Positions 18,010-27,874 of a stretch of DNA of 64,000 nt are shown here, piece by piece. The translations under genes and the position numbers were made by a program. Under the pieces are notes generated by a model. The model was not told where the DNA came from and made no database searches. It was given only the letters and a program-made list of their open reading frames with translations. Every line of letters starts with the position of its first letter. The stretch's first letter is position 1. This DNA is from JAACFF01 sp963701435 (GTDB taxonomy: Bacteria; Chloroflexota; Anaerolineae; Promineifilales; Promineifilaceae), in NCBI GenBank assembly GCA_963701435.1, contig CAVPAL010000004.1, positions 62,001 to 126,000 on the forward strand. The letters run 5' to 3'.

Positions 18010-20406
18010 TTGAGCGTTTTACGACCACGCTGGCGCAAAGTGCTGGCTGATTTATGGGTAAATCGTACCCGTACATTATTGGTAGTCGCTTCGATTGCCG
18101 TTGGCGTCTTTGCTGTAGGCACGATTGCCAGCACCTATACAATCTTCGGCGAAGATATCGCTGTTAGTTACGCTTCAGCACAACCGGCTAATATTGAAGT
18201 TATCACCGACCCCTTTGATGACGCCTTTGTGCAGTCGGTTGAACGCATTCCTGGTGTGGCCGCCGCCGAAGGCCGTCATCTGGTTTCGGTTCGGGTCAGC
18301 CAAGATGGCGAGAATTGGAAGCCGCTCGATGTGATGGCTGCTGATGATTTTACGACTTCGCAGATTAATTTATTAACCTTGCTTGATGGCACCGTCTATC
18401 CAAAGGATCGTGAACTTATCGTGCGTGAGGACCCTATGAACAGCACTGGTCTGAGTGCAGGCGATGAAGCGATTGTGCAATTGTCCGATGGCACGCAGCG
18501 TAAGATGAATGTGGCTGGCGTCGCTGGCGATCAATATGCTGCCGGCGATTTTGCGGCGCCGCCACGCGGTTACGTGACCTTAAATACCGCTGAATGGCTT
18601 GGTGGACAAGATAATTATAATCGCCTTTATGTACAAGTTGAAGGGGATGGCGATGACGAGGCGGCGATTGAAGAAGCGGCGGCTCTGGTCGAGGATAAAC
18701 TTGAGCGTACTGGCCATACGATCTATCGCACGAATACGAACAAAACAACGGAACATCCCATGGCCAATACAGCCCTGGCCATGATCGGTGTCTTGGGAGC
18801 ATTAGGTGTTTTGATCATGCTGTTGAGCAGTTCTTTGATTATCAACACGCTTAATGCGCTGCTGAGCCAGCACCGCCGCCAAATTGGGGTGATGAAATTA
18901 GTGGGGGCGCGCAGTTTCCAAATTTCAATGATGTATATCGCCCTGATTATTGCCTATGGCCTGATTGCTTTGGCGATTGCGGTGCCGCTAGGGATGTTGG
19001 CTGGGTATGGTCTGGCTGTTTTCATGGGCAATTTCATGAGTGTTGAAATTCAGGGTTTTCGCGTGATTCCTACAGCGGTTATCATGCAAGTCATCATTGC
19101 ATTCGGTGTGCCGCTGGCTGCCGGTTATTTTCCGGTTAATAAAGGGGCTAAAACGACTGTACGCCGTGCGATTAGTGATGAAAGCCCCGGTGAGCAGGGT
19201 TCAGGAACCGGCTTGTTAAATCGTTTGGGCGTGTGGATTAAATGGTTGTCACGGCCGTTGCTGCTCTCAATCCGTAATACCTTCCGCCGAAAAGGTCGGC
19301 TGGCATTAACTTTGTTTACGCTGATCGTTGCCGGCGCGATTTTTATCGCTGTTTTTAATGTGCGCACTTCGTTAAATGGATTTATGGATTCATTGGGTCA
19401 GCATTTTATGGCGGATGTGATTGTGACCTTTGAACAACCATACCGCGTTGCGCGTGTTGAGCAAATCGCCTATCAAATCCCTGGCGTCGATCATGTCGAA
19501 GGTTGGTCTGCTGCAACCGCTGAAATCCTGGATCAAGATGACAATGTTTTGTCCAATTTGATCGTTTCTGCGCCGCCTGGCGGCTCGACCCTGGTTGAAG
19601 CCGATATACTGCAGGGACGCTGGTTGCTGCCTGAAGATGATAAAGCCCTGGTTGTTTCTGATTCAATTTGGAATGATTATCCAAATTTGCAGCCGGGCGA
19701 TACAGTGCGGGTTAAATTTCAAGGCCAACGCGAAGAAGATTGGCCGGTTGTGGGCATTTTCCGTTTTACCGATATGTTAGGCGACTCGCTCGGATATGTT
19801 AATTATGAAACGATTTCACGTTTGACGAATACGACCGGACAGGCGGCGACTTATCGTGTCGTGGCCGATGCGGATACGATCGAGCGTCAAGATCAGGTAA
19901 GCAAAGCGTTGGACCAATCTCTACGCGCACAGGGTTATAGAGTCAGCAATATTGAGGCTGGTCTGATAGCACGCCAGCAGCAAGCACAAGCGATGAATAT
20001 TTTGGTCATATTTTTGATGTTGATGGCTTTGTTAACGGCCGTTGTCGGCAGTATCGGCCTCACTGGCACAATGGGCATGAACGTCCTCGAACGCACACGC
20101 GAAATTGGCGTGATGCGCGCAATTGGCGCCGTCGACAGTGAAATCATCAAATCTGTTGTTGTTGAGGGCTTGATGATTGGCTTGATCAGCTGGATGGTGG
20201 CCGTTGTACTTTCATTCCCCATCAGTTTTGCCTTGTTGCGTATCATCAGTAAAGCGATGATCGACACTGTTATGCCGTTACAGATTACCGTGCAGGGATT
20301 TGTAATCTGGCTGGCGGTTGTCGTGGCGTTATCTGTGGTAGCAAGTATCGTGCCGGCGCGCAATGCGGCGCGCTTGACGATTCGCGAAGTCCTGGCATAT
20401 GAATAA
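18010..20406 (+). CDS. FtsX/MacB-type ABC permease (two halves fused)
   Basis: This inner-membrane permease has 798 residues. An N-terminal helix (about 20-45) and a large extracytoplasmic MacB-like domain precede three helices (about 255-370). A second copy of the same plan follows: helix at about 430, periplasmic-type domain, then three helices (about 680-790). Both halves carry the cytoplasmic coupling pattern, e.g. RREIG/RTREIGVMRAIGA. The TTG start at 18010 is supported by AGGAG at 17996-18000. It resembles LolC and LolE joined in one chain. It sits between the fused ATPase and two adaptor genes, forming a MacAB-like export machine. Confidence 0.92.
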   Translation: MSVLRPRWRKVLADLWVNRTRTLLVVASIAVGVFAVGTIASTYTIFGEDIAVSYASAQPANIEVITDPFDDAFVQSVERIPGVAAAEGRHLVSVRVSQDGENWKPLDVMAADDFTTSQINLLTLLDGTVYPKDRELIVREDPMNSTGLSAGDEAIVQLSDGTQRKMNVAGVAGDQYAAGDFAAPPRGYVTLNTAEWLGGQDNYNRLYVQVEGDGDDEAAIEEAAALVEDKLERTGHTIYRTNTNKTTEHPMANTALAMIGVLGALGVLIMLLSSSLIINTLNALLSQHRRQIGVMKLVGARSFQISMMYIALIIAYGLIALAIAVPLGMLAGYGLAVFMGNFMSVEIQGFRVIPTAVIMQVIIAFGVPLAAGYFPVNKGAKTTVRRAISDESPGEQGSGTGLLNRLGVWIKWLSRPLLLSIRNTFRRKGRLALTLFTLIVAGAIFIAVFNVRTSLNGFMDSLGQHFMADVIVTFEQPYRVARVEQIAYQIPGVDHVEGWSAATAEILDQDDNVLSNLIVSAPPGGSTLVEADILQGRWLLPEDDKALVVSDSIWNDYPNLQPGDTVRVKFQGQREEDWPVVGIFRFTDMLGDSLGYVNYETISRLTNTTGQAATYRVVADADTIERQDQVSKALDQSLRAQGYRVSNIEAGLIARQQQAQAMNILVIFLMLMALLTAVVGSIGLTGTMGMNVLERTREIGVMRAIGAVDSEIIKSVVVEGLMIGLISWMVAVVLSFPISFALLRIISKAMIDTVMPLQITVQGFVIWLAVVVALSVVASIVPARNAARLTIREVLAYE

Positions 20407-20482
20407 TAAGCAAAAACCTACACTTTTAATTTGCGTATAGATTTTGTATCTGAACGAGGCGACAATCTGTTTGATTTTTAGT

Positions 20483-20516
20483 AAAATATGTGAATGTGTA
20501 TTTATTCACATATTTT
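20483..20516 (+). promoter_or_regulatory. 13-bp inverted repeat before the first adaptor gene
   Basis: AAAATATGTGAAT (20483-20495) and ATTCACATATTTT (20504-20516) are perfect inverted arms with an 8-base loop, 19 bases before the HlyD start. A weak promoter GCGACA-17-TAAAAT overlaps the left arm. It looks like an operator for a local regulator, or a hairpin in the leader. Confidence 0.6.
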
Positions 20517-20535
20517 GATGATGGAAGGAAATTTG

Positions 20536-21945
20536 ATGAATTGGAAACGAGTTTTAATTGGGGTAGTCGTTGTGGTTTTATTGTTGGCAGGCGGTTACTT
20601 TGTCTACCAGCAATTTTTTGCACCGCCACCGGCAGAGGAAACTGTGCAAACAGACGCGGCAGGGGCAGCACAGGATGTTAACACAACATCCGTGAGCAGC
20701 AGCCTGGGTATTGTCTCGGCTGAGGGTCAGATAATACCGCTGCGTAATGCGATGTTATCGTTTTTATCTGGCGGTGAGGTTGAAGAACTTTTGGTGGTGC
20801 CGGGAACGGCCGTTGCTGCAGGCGATCCCATCCTCAAATTAGACGCCACAGACCAGGAAATTGCGCTTATTCAAGCACAAGCCGGCTTGGCAACTGCCCA
20901 GGCGAATGTCGAAGCTGCCCAGGCAGGTCTACAAGCGGCGCAAACTGGACAAACGGCCGCACAAGTCGGCCTGGATGCCGCTAATGTGCAATTGGCTTTG
21001 GTCAAGGCCGAACCAACCGGGGCTGAAATCGCGCTGCAGGAAAGCGCAATTGCTCTTGCAGAAGCGGCCATCAACCAGGCATCTGCGGCCCAATCCGTTA
21101 CGCTGCAAGGCGCGGGCAGCGCCGCTGAACGCGGCGCCGAAGCCCAGTTACGCGCAGCGGAAGCGGCTTTTCTGCCTGCGCGTGAAGCTTTGGATGTGTT
21201 AAACCGTGAGGATAGCCCGGATGAAGACGCCCTGGCGCGCGCGCAGCGTAGTTATAATGCGGCCGTAGCCAATGTGAATGCAGCGCAAGCGGCTCTGGAT
21301 GAAGTGCTTGCCGGCGCTACCGGTGGGCAGCGTGCGGCCGCCTTTGGCGGCGTGGCGGCAGCGCAAGCGTCACGCGCCGCCGCCCAGGCGCAGTTAGATT
21401 TGCTGCTGGCCGGATCACGCGAAGAACAAATTACGGTTGTTGAATCACAGGTTGCACAAGCGGAAGCATCTCTGGCTGAATCTGCATTGGCCGTTACGCA
21501 GGCGGAAGCGGCCGTTGCACAGGCAGAAGCAGGTGTAGAACAGGCGGCTGCCGCGGTTTCTACGGCGCAAGAAGCCCTGGATAATATGACGTTAACGGCG
21601 CCTTTTGATGGCGTGGTCGCCGATATCATCCCCGAAGTTGGCGAAGTTATTAGCGCTGGCGTTCCGGTTGTCATGTTTGGAGATTTTAGCGATTGGAAAG
21701 TTGAAACCACTGACTTAACAGAACTGGACGTCGTTTCACTTAAAGTCGGCGATCCGGTCGAAATTTCAATCGATGCGATACCAGGTGAGATCGTGACCGG
21801 TACGGTGACCGATATTGCTACAACGTCAACGTTGACCCGTGGTGATGTGACGTATACGGTTACAATTGTCTTAGACAAAGCGAGTGAATTACCGCTGCGC
21901 TGGGGCATGACGGTTTTTGTCGATGTAGATGTGGATGAAGGCTAA
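20536..21945 (+). CDS. HlyD/MacA-family membrane fusion adaptor (first copy)
   Basis: This periplasmic or cell-envelope adaptor bridges the permease to its outlet or substrate. One N-terminal membrane helix (about 5-25) anchors it. Split lipoyl/barrel halves (about 75-120 and 365-400, LTAPFDGVVADI) enclose a very Ala/Gln-rich coiled coil (about 125-360). The C-terminal part (SIDAIPGEIVTGTVTDIA) is a typical beta-barrel end. The ATG at 20536 follows GGAAGGA. The second adaptor gene starts 16 bases after its stop, and the two proteins align closely at both ends, so they arose by duplication. Confidence 0.9.
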   Translation: MNWKRVLIGVVVVVLLLAGGYFVYQQFFAPPPAEETVQTDAAGAAQDVNTTSVSSSLGIVSAEGQIIPLRNAMLSFLSGGEVEELLVVPGTAVAAGDPILKLDATDQEIALIQAQAGLATAQANVEAAQAGLQAAQTGQTAAQVGLDAANVQLALVKAEPTGAEIALQESAIALAEAAINQASAAQSVTLQGAGSAAERGAEAQLRAAEAAFLPAREALDVLNREDSPDEDALARAQRSYNAAVANVNAAQAALDEVLAGATGGQRAAAFGGVAAAQASRAAAQAQLDLLLAGSREEQITVVESQVAQAEASLAESALAVTQAEAAVAQAEAGVEQAAAAVSTAQEALDNMTLTAPFDGVVADIIPEVGEVISAGVPVVMFGDFSDWKVETTDLTELDVVSLKVGDPVEISIDAIPGEIVTGTVTDIATTSTLTRGDVTYTVTIVLDKASELPLRWGMTVFVDVDVDEG

Positions 21946-21961
21946 AACGGTTGAGGAAACC

Positions 21962-23392
21962 ATGATTAAGAAAAGCAAACTATTCAGCTTATTTATTCTT
22001 TCTGTTCTCGTCATGGCGCTTGTTGCTTGTCAAAATCAAGAAACGAGCGAAGAGGCGGCGGCAGGTGTGGAAACGGCCGTTGTTGCAGGGTCCACAGTTG
22101 ATGTTAATGAAATCTCGGTAAACACGGGTGTTGGCGTTGTGTCGGCGGAAGGTCAGGTTGTGCCGCTGCGAGCGGCCAACCTCTCGTTCTCACTTGGCGG
22201 CACAGTCGCCGAAATTCTGGTTGAAGCCGGGCAGGATGTCGCGGCTGGAGACGCCCTCGTGACGCTGGAAGCCAATACGCTGGTGAATGCAGTCGCGCAG
22301 GCCGAAGCTGGATTGAAAGCCGCTGAAGCCAATAAAGCCGCTGCCGAAGCCAATTTAGCCGTAGCAGAATCGGGTATCATGCGGGCGCAGGCGGGTGTAA
22401 CGGCCGCTGAAGCGCAGTTAGCGTTGGTTAAAGCGGGGGCGCGCGATGAAGAGATCGCCGCCGCCCAAAACAACCTGGCTGCCGCCGAGGGCGGCGTTAC
22501 GCAAGCTGCCGGTAACCGTGATGCGGCCGTGAATGTGAGTTCCGCAGCCATCAGCGCGGCCGAGGCGCGCGTCGCCGCCGCGATGGCTGAAGCGCAGGCG
22601 TTGGAAGAAGGTTACCAAGATATTCTCGATGCCTGTTTTGAAACGCCCGATGGCGGTGAATTTTGCCCTTTGTATGGACCTGTAGAAGAAAATACACGCT
22701 TTCAATTGGAAGCGGCGCGTGCAAACGTTGCCGCAGCACAGGCCGGGTTAGATGAAGCGCGCGCCGGCGCCACGCCGGCCGAACAATACCTGGCCAACTC
22801 TGGTGTTAGTCTGGCAATCGCACAACGTGATCAGGCCCAGGCGCAGCTCGATTTGATTATGGCCGGCGCGCGGGATGAGCAAATCCGGCAGGCAGAAGTT
22901 GGCGTGGCGCAGGCTGAATTGGGCGTTGAACAGGCTCAGGTGCAAGTGACACAGGCGCAGTCGGCCGTGACGCAGGCGAATGCCGGCGTTGTGAAAGCGC
23001 AGGCCGACCTGGAAGCGGCCCAAAAAGCCTTGGAGCGCATGACATTGACCGCGCCTTTTGATGGACGGGTTGGAGATATTAACCTGGAAGTTGGCGAATT
23101 GGTTGCGCCGGGTGTGCCGGTGATGCAGTTCGGTGATTTTTCCAGTTGGCTGGTCAAAACGACCGATTTGACGGAATTGGATGTGGTGGCGGTGAAGAAC
23201 GGCCTGCCGGCTGAAATTCGCATAGACGCGATCCCCGGCGAGGTTATCGAAGGCGTTGTGACCGATATCGCTTCCGTTTCGCAGGAGACGCGTGGTGATG
23301 TGACTTATGAAGTGTCGATTGAGCTGAGTGACATTGCTAGCTTGCCGCTGCGTTGGGGAATGACAGCGTTTGCTGATATTGAATCGAATTAG
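21962..23392 (+). CDS. HlyD/MacA-family adaptor lipoprotein (second copy)
   Basis: This paralogue of the preceding adaptor is made as a lipoprotein: the signal sequence ends in the lipobox VMALVAC at about residues 15-21. The Ala/Gln-rich coiled coil contains a unique insert around residues 215-250 with two cysteines (ILDACFETP, FCPLYGP). The C-terminal barrel (LTAPFDGRVGDI, RIDAIPGEVIEGVVTDIA) matches copy one. The start at 21962 follows GAGGAAACC. Its TAG stop lies inside a TTAGGTAA motif shared with a repeat element. A strong terminator follows, closing the locus. Confidence 0.9.
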   Translation: MIKKSKLFSLFILSVLVMALVACQNQETSEEAAAGVETAVVAGSTVDVNEISVNTGVGVVSAEGQVVPLRAANLSFSLGGTVAEILVEAGQDVAAGDALVTLEANTLVNAVAQAEAGLKAAEANKAAAEANLAVAESGIMRAQAGVTAAEAQLALVKAGARDEEIAAAQNNLAAAEGGVTQAAGNRDAAVNVSSAAISAAEARVAAAMAEAQALEEGYQDILDACFETPDGGEFCPLYGPVEENTRFQLEAARANVAAAQAGLDEARAGATPAEQYLANSGVSLAIAQRDQAQAQLDLIMAGARDEQIRQAEVGVAQAELGVEQAQVQVTQAQSAVTQANAGVVKAQADLEAAQKALERMTLTAPFDGRVGDINLEVGELVAPGVPVMQFGDFSSWLVKTTDLTELDVVAVKNGLPAEIRIDAIPGEVIEGVVTDIASVSQETRGDVTYEVSIELSDIASLPLRWGMTAFADIESN

Positions 23393-23424
23393 GTAATTCC
23401 CAGAAAGTTTACGGATTTACATTA

Positions 23425-23461
23425 AAACTGCCGCAGTCAACAAGACTGCGGCAGTTTGGTT
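23425..23461. terminator. Strong rho-independent terminator
   Basis: A perfect 14-bp stem (AAACTGCCGCAGTC at 23425-23438, GACTGCGGCAGTTT at 23444-23457) with a 5-base loop, followed by GGTTTTAA. It ends the ABC export operon and, being symmetrical with A/T flanks, may also serve the convergent gene. Confidence 0.9.
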
Positions 23462-23472
23462 TTAATAATTAT

Positions 23473-24348
23473 TTAGCTGATTTTGTTGCGAATTGCGCCG
23501 ATGCTCTCCACGCTGCATTCGACGACGTCGCCTGGTTTTAGGAATTCAGGCGGTGTGCGCGCAAAGCCGACGCCGCTAGGCGTGCCGGTGGCGATGATGT
23601 CGCCAGGCAGCAGCGTCATGCCTAATGATAATTGGCGTATCGTTTCAGGAATGTCGAATATTAATTGGTTTGTGTTGCCGTTTTGTTTAAGAACGCCGTT
23701 GACTTTGCACGTGACTTGCAGGTTATGGGGATCGGGAATGGCATCGGCCGTTACAATCCAGGGGCCAAATGGTGCGTGACCATCCAAACTTTTGCCTTTG
23801 AAGAATTGTTTGTGTTGGCGCTGTAAATCGCGTGCAGAGACATCATTGATGACCGCATAACCGAAAATATAATCCATGGCGTCTTCGGCGGCGATATTTT
23901 TGCCTTTGCGGCCGATGATCACGGCTAATTCTGCTTCGTAGTCGATGGCGGTGGAAACGGCCGTATCATAAGGAATATCCCCAAACGGACTGTTGATGGT
24001 TGTGGTCGCTTTGTTAAAAATAACCGGAAACTGCGGCAGTTCATGTTTGTCGCCCCAGGCCAGATTCGATTCCCTGGCATGTTCGGCGTAATTTTTGCCC
24101 AGGCACATAATATTGCGAATGGGCTGCGGGATTGGCGCTAACAGCCCCACAGCTTCCAAAGCGATCGTATCGCCTGTTTGGTCAATGATTTGCTGCGCTT
24201 GCAGCAGCCCATCCTGGCCCAAATTGATGAAGGTGAGCATATCGGGCGCAACGGCCGTTAACGCCACAACCCCGGTTTCATTGCCCGGCGCGCCCACTAC
24301 CGCGCCCAATTCGATTTTTCCATTGTATTGGTATGTTATTAGCTTCAT
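23473..24348 (-). CDS. Fumarylacetoacetate hydrolase (FAH) family protein
   Basis: This metal-dependent hydrolase, decarboxylase or isomerase has the FAH fold and 291 residues. Visible family motifs are CLGKNYAEHARESN, YEAELAVIIGRKGKNI, NDVSARDLQ, GKSLDGHAPFGPWIV and ATGTPSGVGFARTPPEFLKPGD. Acidic residues in these motifs bind the divalent cation. The natural substrate (acylpyruvate or a catechol-pathway intermediate) cannot be fixed from sequence. It starts 15 bases after the stop of the peptidase/glycosidase gene, so both may share a transcript. Confidence 0.9.
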   Translation of the reverse strand: MKLITYQYNGKIELGAVVGAPGNETGVVALTAVAPDMLTFINLGQDGLLQAQQIIDQTGDTIALEAVGLLAPIPQPIRNIMCLGKNYAEHARESNLAWGDKHELPQFPVIFNKATTTINSPFGDIPYDTAVSTAIDYEAELAVIIGRKGKNIAAEDAMDYIFGYAVINDVSARDLQRQHKQFFKGKSLDGHAPFGPWIVTADAIPDPHNLQVTCKVNGVLKQNGNTNQLIFDIPETIRQLSLGMTLLPGDIIATGTPSGVGFARTPPEFLKPGDVVECSVESIGAIRNKIS

Positions 24349-24363
24349 AAAAATCCCATAAAT

Positions 24364-26730
24364 TTAGCGCCTGCCGATCACTTCGGCCATATTTGTGCCC
24401 ACAAATACCTCGGAGGCAAAATTTTTGTTGGAGGCGGAGGCCACAAAATAGGTCACGCCCTTCACCGTGGGGCGCGCTTGCAGCTCCTGCCAGAATTTGA
24501 GATATTGACGCGCCTTTTGATAATCACTGGTTCCGCTTTTATTGTTGCTGGCTTCCGTAACCCAGATATGTTTGAAGCGGAAGCGGCTGATGTAATCATC
24601 CAGGACGTCCAGTGAACGCTCCATCGGATAAATATTTGACCAGTAAAGATGCACACCCAGGCCGTCAGCCGCCTCCACCGCTGCCCGGCTTGCTTCCACA
24701 AAACGCACGTGGTCCTCTTTGCGGTTGGTAATATCACTGCCGGGAGAAAGTCCGGGGTAAATATAGGGCAAATTGGGCAGCACTTTGCGATACAGGCGCA
24801 GCAGTTCCAGCCACCATTTGGCGAAATCCGCCCCGTTGGCCCAGGAACTGCCCAACCCTTCATCAGTCAGATTGGGTTCATTGTGCAGTTCGACGACCAC
24901 ATCTTCCCCTTTAAGAATATCGAGCGTGCGGCGCATATCGCTGATTGTAAATTTGAAGAAATCATCCGGGCTGAGATCGCGCCCGCCAAAATCGAGAAAG
25001 GCACGCACAAGCCAGGTTGCGCCTGCGTGCGTCTGCGCCAGTTTCTCGATTGCTTTGGGTTCGTGGAAAGAAAGCAGCTTGATCACGCCCGGGCGTAACT
25101 GCTTGAACGTTTCGATTTCCTCTTGACTGATGCCGGGGTCAGCGGAGGCGTGCAGCCCAATCAAAGCGCGCGCCAGCGGAATCGGATCGGGCGCGGGCGC
25201 GGGCAAATCAACATGATCCGGCGCTTGAATCGGCGGCTGCAGCAGGTTGTCATCAACGCGCACCGGCGTATATTCTCCGGTTGGTTTGCCGGTGACAATG
25301 ATTTCTTCCCCGGCCGGCACAAACCCTTTTGCCGCTGCATTGCGGGTGGGCGCGGCGCGTAAATTAATGCCATAAAGACCGACAACGGCCGTTTCTCCAT
25401 CAAAGCTTAACTGTGTCGTAAAGGCCCAGCCGGGTGTGGTGTCATGGACCGGCTTTTCCGCCGGTTCAGGTCCGCCACCGGCCGGAAACGGCCGTGGCTT
25501 TTGCACCGCCGGCAATTTGTCGGGCGCATTCAGCACATCCTGCGAGTTGACATAAACAGGCGTGTACTCATCCTCGTTTTCACCCACTACGGTGACGGTG
25601 CTGCCCCCTTTGACCAGGCCCAGGTTGTCGCCCGCCTGGCTGGGTTTGCTGCGCAAATTGATGCCAAAGCGGCCGATTGTGGCCAGCCTGCCCGCCAAAG
25701 TGAGATACGGCGTCCACGCCCAGCCCAGTAGAATCCCGTCCGGCGTTTCGGCCTCTTCCGAAGTCGGCTCCGGCGGCAGGTCGGGAACGTTGATGGGACC
25801 ACTGAAATAGATGCGCGCCACGCGGACAGGTAGATATTCGCCCACCTGGTCGCCGGTGATCTCCACGCTGCTCAAACCTTTTACCAGGCCGATGTTAGGC
25901 GCGCTGCGTTCGGGCGAAACGCGCAGATTGATGCCATATTCCCCCACCACGGCGCGATCGCCCGTCACGCTCAAATAAGGCGCCCAGCCCCAGCCGTCGA
26001 TCACGGCAACCGTCACCGGCGGTTTCGGTTCCGGGTTGGGCGGCGGCGGCGTAGAGGCGTTTTCTAACGCCCGCGTAGGTACTTTTACGGCCGTATAGCT
26101 GCCCTGTTTTTCCCCTTTCAGGATGACCACCGTGCCGCCCGGAACCAAATCAATTTGCTCGGCATGGACAGACGGCCGTTTACGTAAATTTAAGCCGCCG
26201 GCGCTCACCTGGCCCAGCGATTCATTGGTGATAAGCCCGTTTGTATACAGCCAGCCATCAGTATATGGGCCGGCGGGTCGATCCCAGCCCATCAGCGGCA
26301 GCATGAATGGGGTCGGATCAATGATATTGGCGGGCCAGTTGCCCTGCTGCGCGCCCTCTTTTTTAAGCGTCAGATGCAGATGGGAGCCAAAGCTGTTGCC
26401 CGTATCGTCCGCCAGGCCGATAACCTGCCCAGCTTTAACCGGCTGCCCTTCCTTGACGTGCGCTTCGTCCAGATGGGCGTAAATGGTTTCATACCCTTCA
26501 TCATGCGAAATGCGCACGTGGACACCGTAATTGTGATCGTTGGGATTTTTATGCACCATTTTGACGATGCCGGGCGCAACCGCAAAAATCTTGCTGCGCT
26601 GGGGGGCGCGAATATCCAGCCCTTCATGGCCGGGCAGCTTGAACTGGGCATAATTTTGGGGATTGGCGCCGAAATATTGGGTAATGGTACGAAATTCGGT
26701 TGGCCATGCCTCAAACTTAAAACTGCTCAT
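24364..26730 (-). CDS. Peptidase M23 / SH3b x4 / glycosidase mosaic protein
   Basis: This 788-residue mosaic begins with an M23 metallopeptidase domain (about 1-150) with zinc ligands H35 and D39 (GHEGLD), H86 (YAHL) and H117xH119 (SHLHL). Four SH3b-like modules follow at about 180-230, 255-310, 340-400 and 435-495, each with an INLR-type core. The end (about 515-788) is a TIM-barrel glycosidase of clan A type, with candidate catalytic glutamates in ELHNEPN and WVTEASN. It probably acts on cell wall or polysaccharide. No signal peptide or membrane segment is visible, so the export route is unclear. ATG at 26730 follows AGGAGTG. Confidence 0.85.
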   Translation of the reverse strand: MSSFKFEAWPTEFRTITQYFGANPQNYAQFKLPGHEGLDIRAPQRSKIFAVAPGIVKMVHKNPNDHNYGVHVRISHDEGYETIYAHLDEAHVKEGQPVKAGQVIGLADDTGNSFGSHLHLTLKKEGAQQGNWPANIIDPTPFMLPLMGWDRPAGPYTDGWLYTNGLITNESLGQVSAGGLNLRKRPSVHAEQIDLVPGGTVVILKGEKQGSYTAVKVPTRALENASTPPPPNPEPKPPVTVAVIDGWGWAPYLSVTGDRAVVGEYGINLRVSPERSAPNIGLVKGLSSVEITGDQVGEYLPVRVARIYFSGPINVPDLPPEPTSEEAETPDGILLGWAWTPYLTLAGRLATIGRFGINLRSKPSQAGDNLGLVKGGSTVTVVGENEDEYTPVYVNSQDVLNAPDKLPAVQKPRPFPAGGGPEPAEKPVHDTTPGWAFTTQLSFDGETAVVGLYGINLRAAPTRNAAAKGFVPAGEEIIVTGKPTGEYTPVRVDDNLLQPPIQAPDHVDLPAPAPDPIPLARALIGLHASADPGISQEEIETFKQLRPGVIKLLSFHEPKAIEKLAQTHAGATWLVRAFLDFGGRDLSPDDFFKFTISDMRRTLDILKGEDVVVELHNEPNLTDEGLGSSWANGADFAKWWLELLRLYRKVLPNLPYIYPGLSPGSDITNRKEDHVRFVEASRAAVEAADGLGVHLYWSNIYPMERSLDVLDDYISRFRFKHIWVTEASNNKSGTSDYQKARQYLKFWQELQARPTVKGVTYFVASASNKNFASEVFVGTNMAEVIGRR

Positions 26731-26822
26731 GAGACACTCCTGGCGCTGCGCGTAGTCAACAGTGATGCATCTACACGCCGCATAATTGGTTGAAAGCTGT
26801 TATGTAAATGTGATTTTAAGGA

Positions 26823-26940
26823 TTAGGTAAACCGCAGCAAGTTCTTGAAAGTAAGACGGGCTAGAATTCTGCGGTTTCCTTAAGGAATTGGCAGATTTTC
26901 CACAACCATTGTTTTTAATTTCTTTCTGCCAATTACCTAA
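26823..26940. repeat. 118-bp structured element, copy A
   Basis: It is bounded by TTAGGTAA (26823-26830) and TTACCTAA (26933-26940). Inside are hairpin AACCGCAG/CTGCGGTT, the palindrome TTCCTTAAGGAA and hairpin AATTGGCAGA/TCTGCCAATT, giving a three-way-junction fold. It is related to the copy at 48257-48373. Its right end supplies the TAA stop of the DUF3048 gene. Confidence 0.75.
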
Positions 26941-27874
26941 CATAAAGTTTGTCAAATCCCAGCGGCACAAACTGCACCCAGGTGTTGCCCTGACCCAGCG
27001 GCAGCGGGTTGCCTTCAAGGTCATAAAAAGTAAGCATATCTTTGGGGTCCTGGCGTTTCCAACGACCCTCAAAGCGTTGGCCGTCGCGGAAAATCGAGGC
27101 GGGACCTTCGCCCCAAATCTGGATTTCAATCGAATTGGCGCCCTGGCCGACTTCAGTTTCGACGATCCAGCTTTCGATATGTTCGGCCGCGACCACGACA
27201 ATATTTTTGAAGTTGACCTGCTCGTCGTAGTTGGCGTCGATATGTTTTTCACCGTCGGTCCAGCGGAAGTAACGGCCGAGTCCTTGATCATACCACCAGA
27301 AAGCGTCGTTGCCGCGGTAGCGGATTTCGACCTCTGCGGCGGGCGTACCGCCCGGCGGCGGTTCCGCGCTGAAAATCATGCCGTTTTGAAACGTGGGCGC
27401 GACGTCCAGACCGCGTTCCTGCAGGATGGCGCGCAGGCGTTCCGTGTCGGTGAACATGGTGTGCCAGAAGTCGACCTCTTCTTCGCCTTCGACCTGCTCG
27501 GGATAGTTGCGGTAAAAGCCACCATGCCCAAAATCGGGTGAAATGATGCGCTCAAACCAATCGACCTGCGCAAGGCGATCCTTGTTGCCGCCGGCCGCGC
27601 CTGAATAGCCAAAGGCGGCGTCATACATGACCGGGATTTCAAAGTCGATGATGCGCGCGCTGCGCACGGAGCCAACGGTATGGGCGTCTTTGCTGTAGAA
27701 AACGGCCGTCCAGCGCGTCGCGCCTCCTTCGGCGTAATGTTCAAAAACGAGGTCGGCGCGGTTGACGCCGTGCTGCGGCCGTACCAGCGGGGGGTAGTTG
27801 GAGATTTTGATGGCGATTGGGCGGCGGTTGAGAACTTCGGGATCCGCAACTATTTCGCCGGTGAGCGGGTTCAT
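26933..27874 (-). CDS. DUF3048 (YerB-like) lipoprotein, main domain
   Basis: The product matches DUF3048 proteins: NPLTGEIV, NRRPIAIKISNYPP.RPQHGVNRADLVFEH, GGATRWTAVFYS, VGSVRSARIID and a C-terminal GQNTWVQFVPLGF. The role of the family is not firmly known; members are extracytoplasmic lipoproteins. The ATG at 27874 is inside the conserved core, so it is not the natural start. A signal peptide with lipobox LAAC is encoded from 28204 in the same frame, but the linker between them is interrupted (see next entry). Its stop codon lies in the end of repeat copy A. Confidence 0.8.
   Translation of the reverse strand: MNPLTGEIVADPEVLNRRPIAIKISNYPPLVRPQHGVNRADLVFEHYAEGGATRWTAVFYSKDAHTVGSVRSARIIDFEIPVMYDAAFGYSGAAGGNKDRLAQVDWFERIISPDFGHGGFYRNYPEQVEGEEEVDFWHTMFTDTERLRAILQERGLDVAPTFQNGMIFSAEPPPGGTPAAEVEIRYRGNDAFWWYDQGLGRYFRWTDGEKHIDANYDEQVNFKNIVVVAAEHIESWIVETEVGQGANSIEIQIWGEGPASIFRDGQRFEGRWKRQDPKDMLTFYDLEGNPLPLGQGNTWVQFVPLGFDKLYVR

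Noticed and set aside
26888..27541. 217-codon plus-strand frame over the DUF3048 gene
   Set aside because: Antisense to a clearly conserved domain; no independent support.
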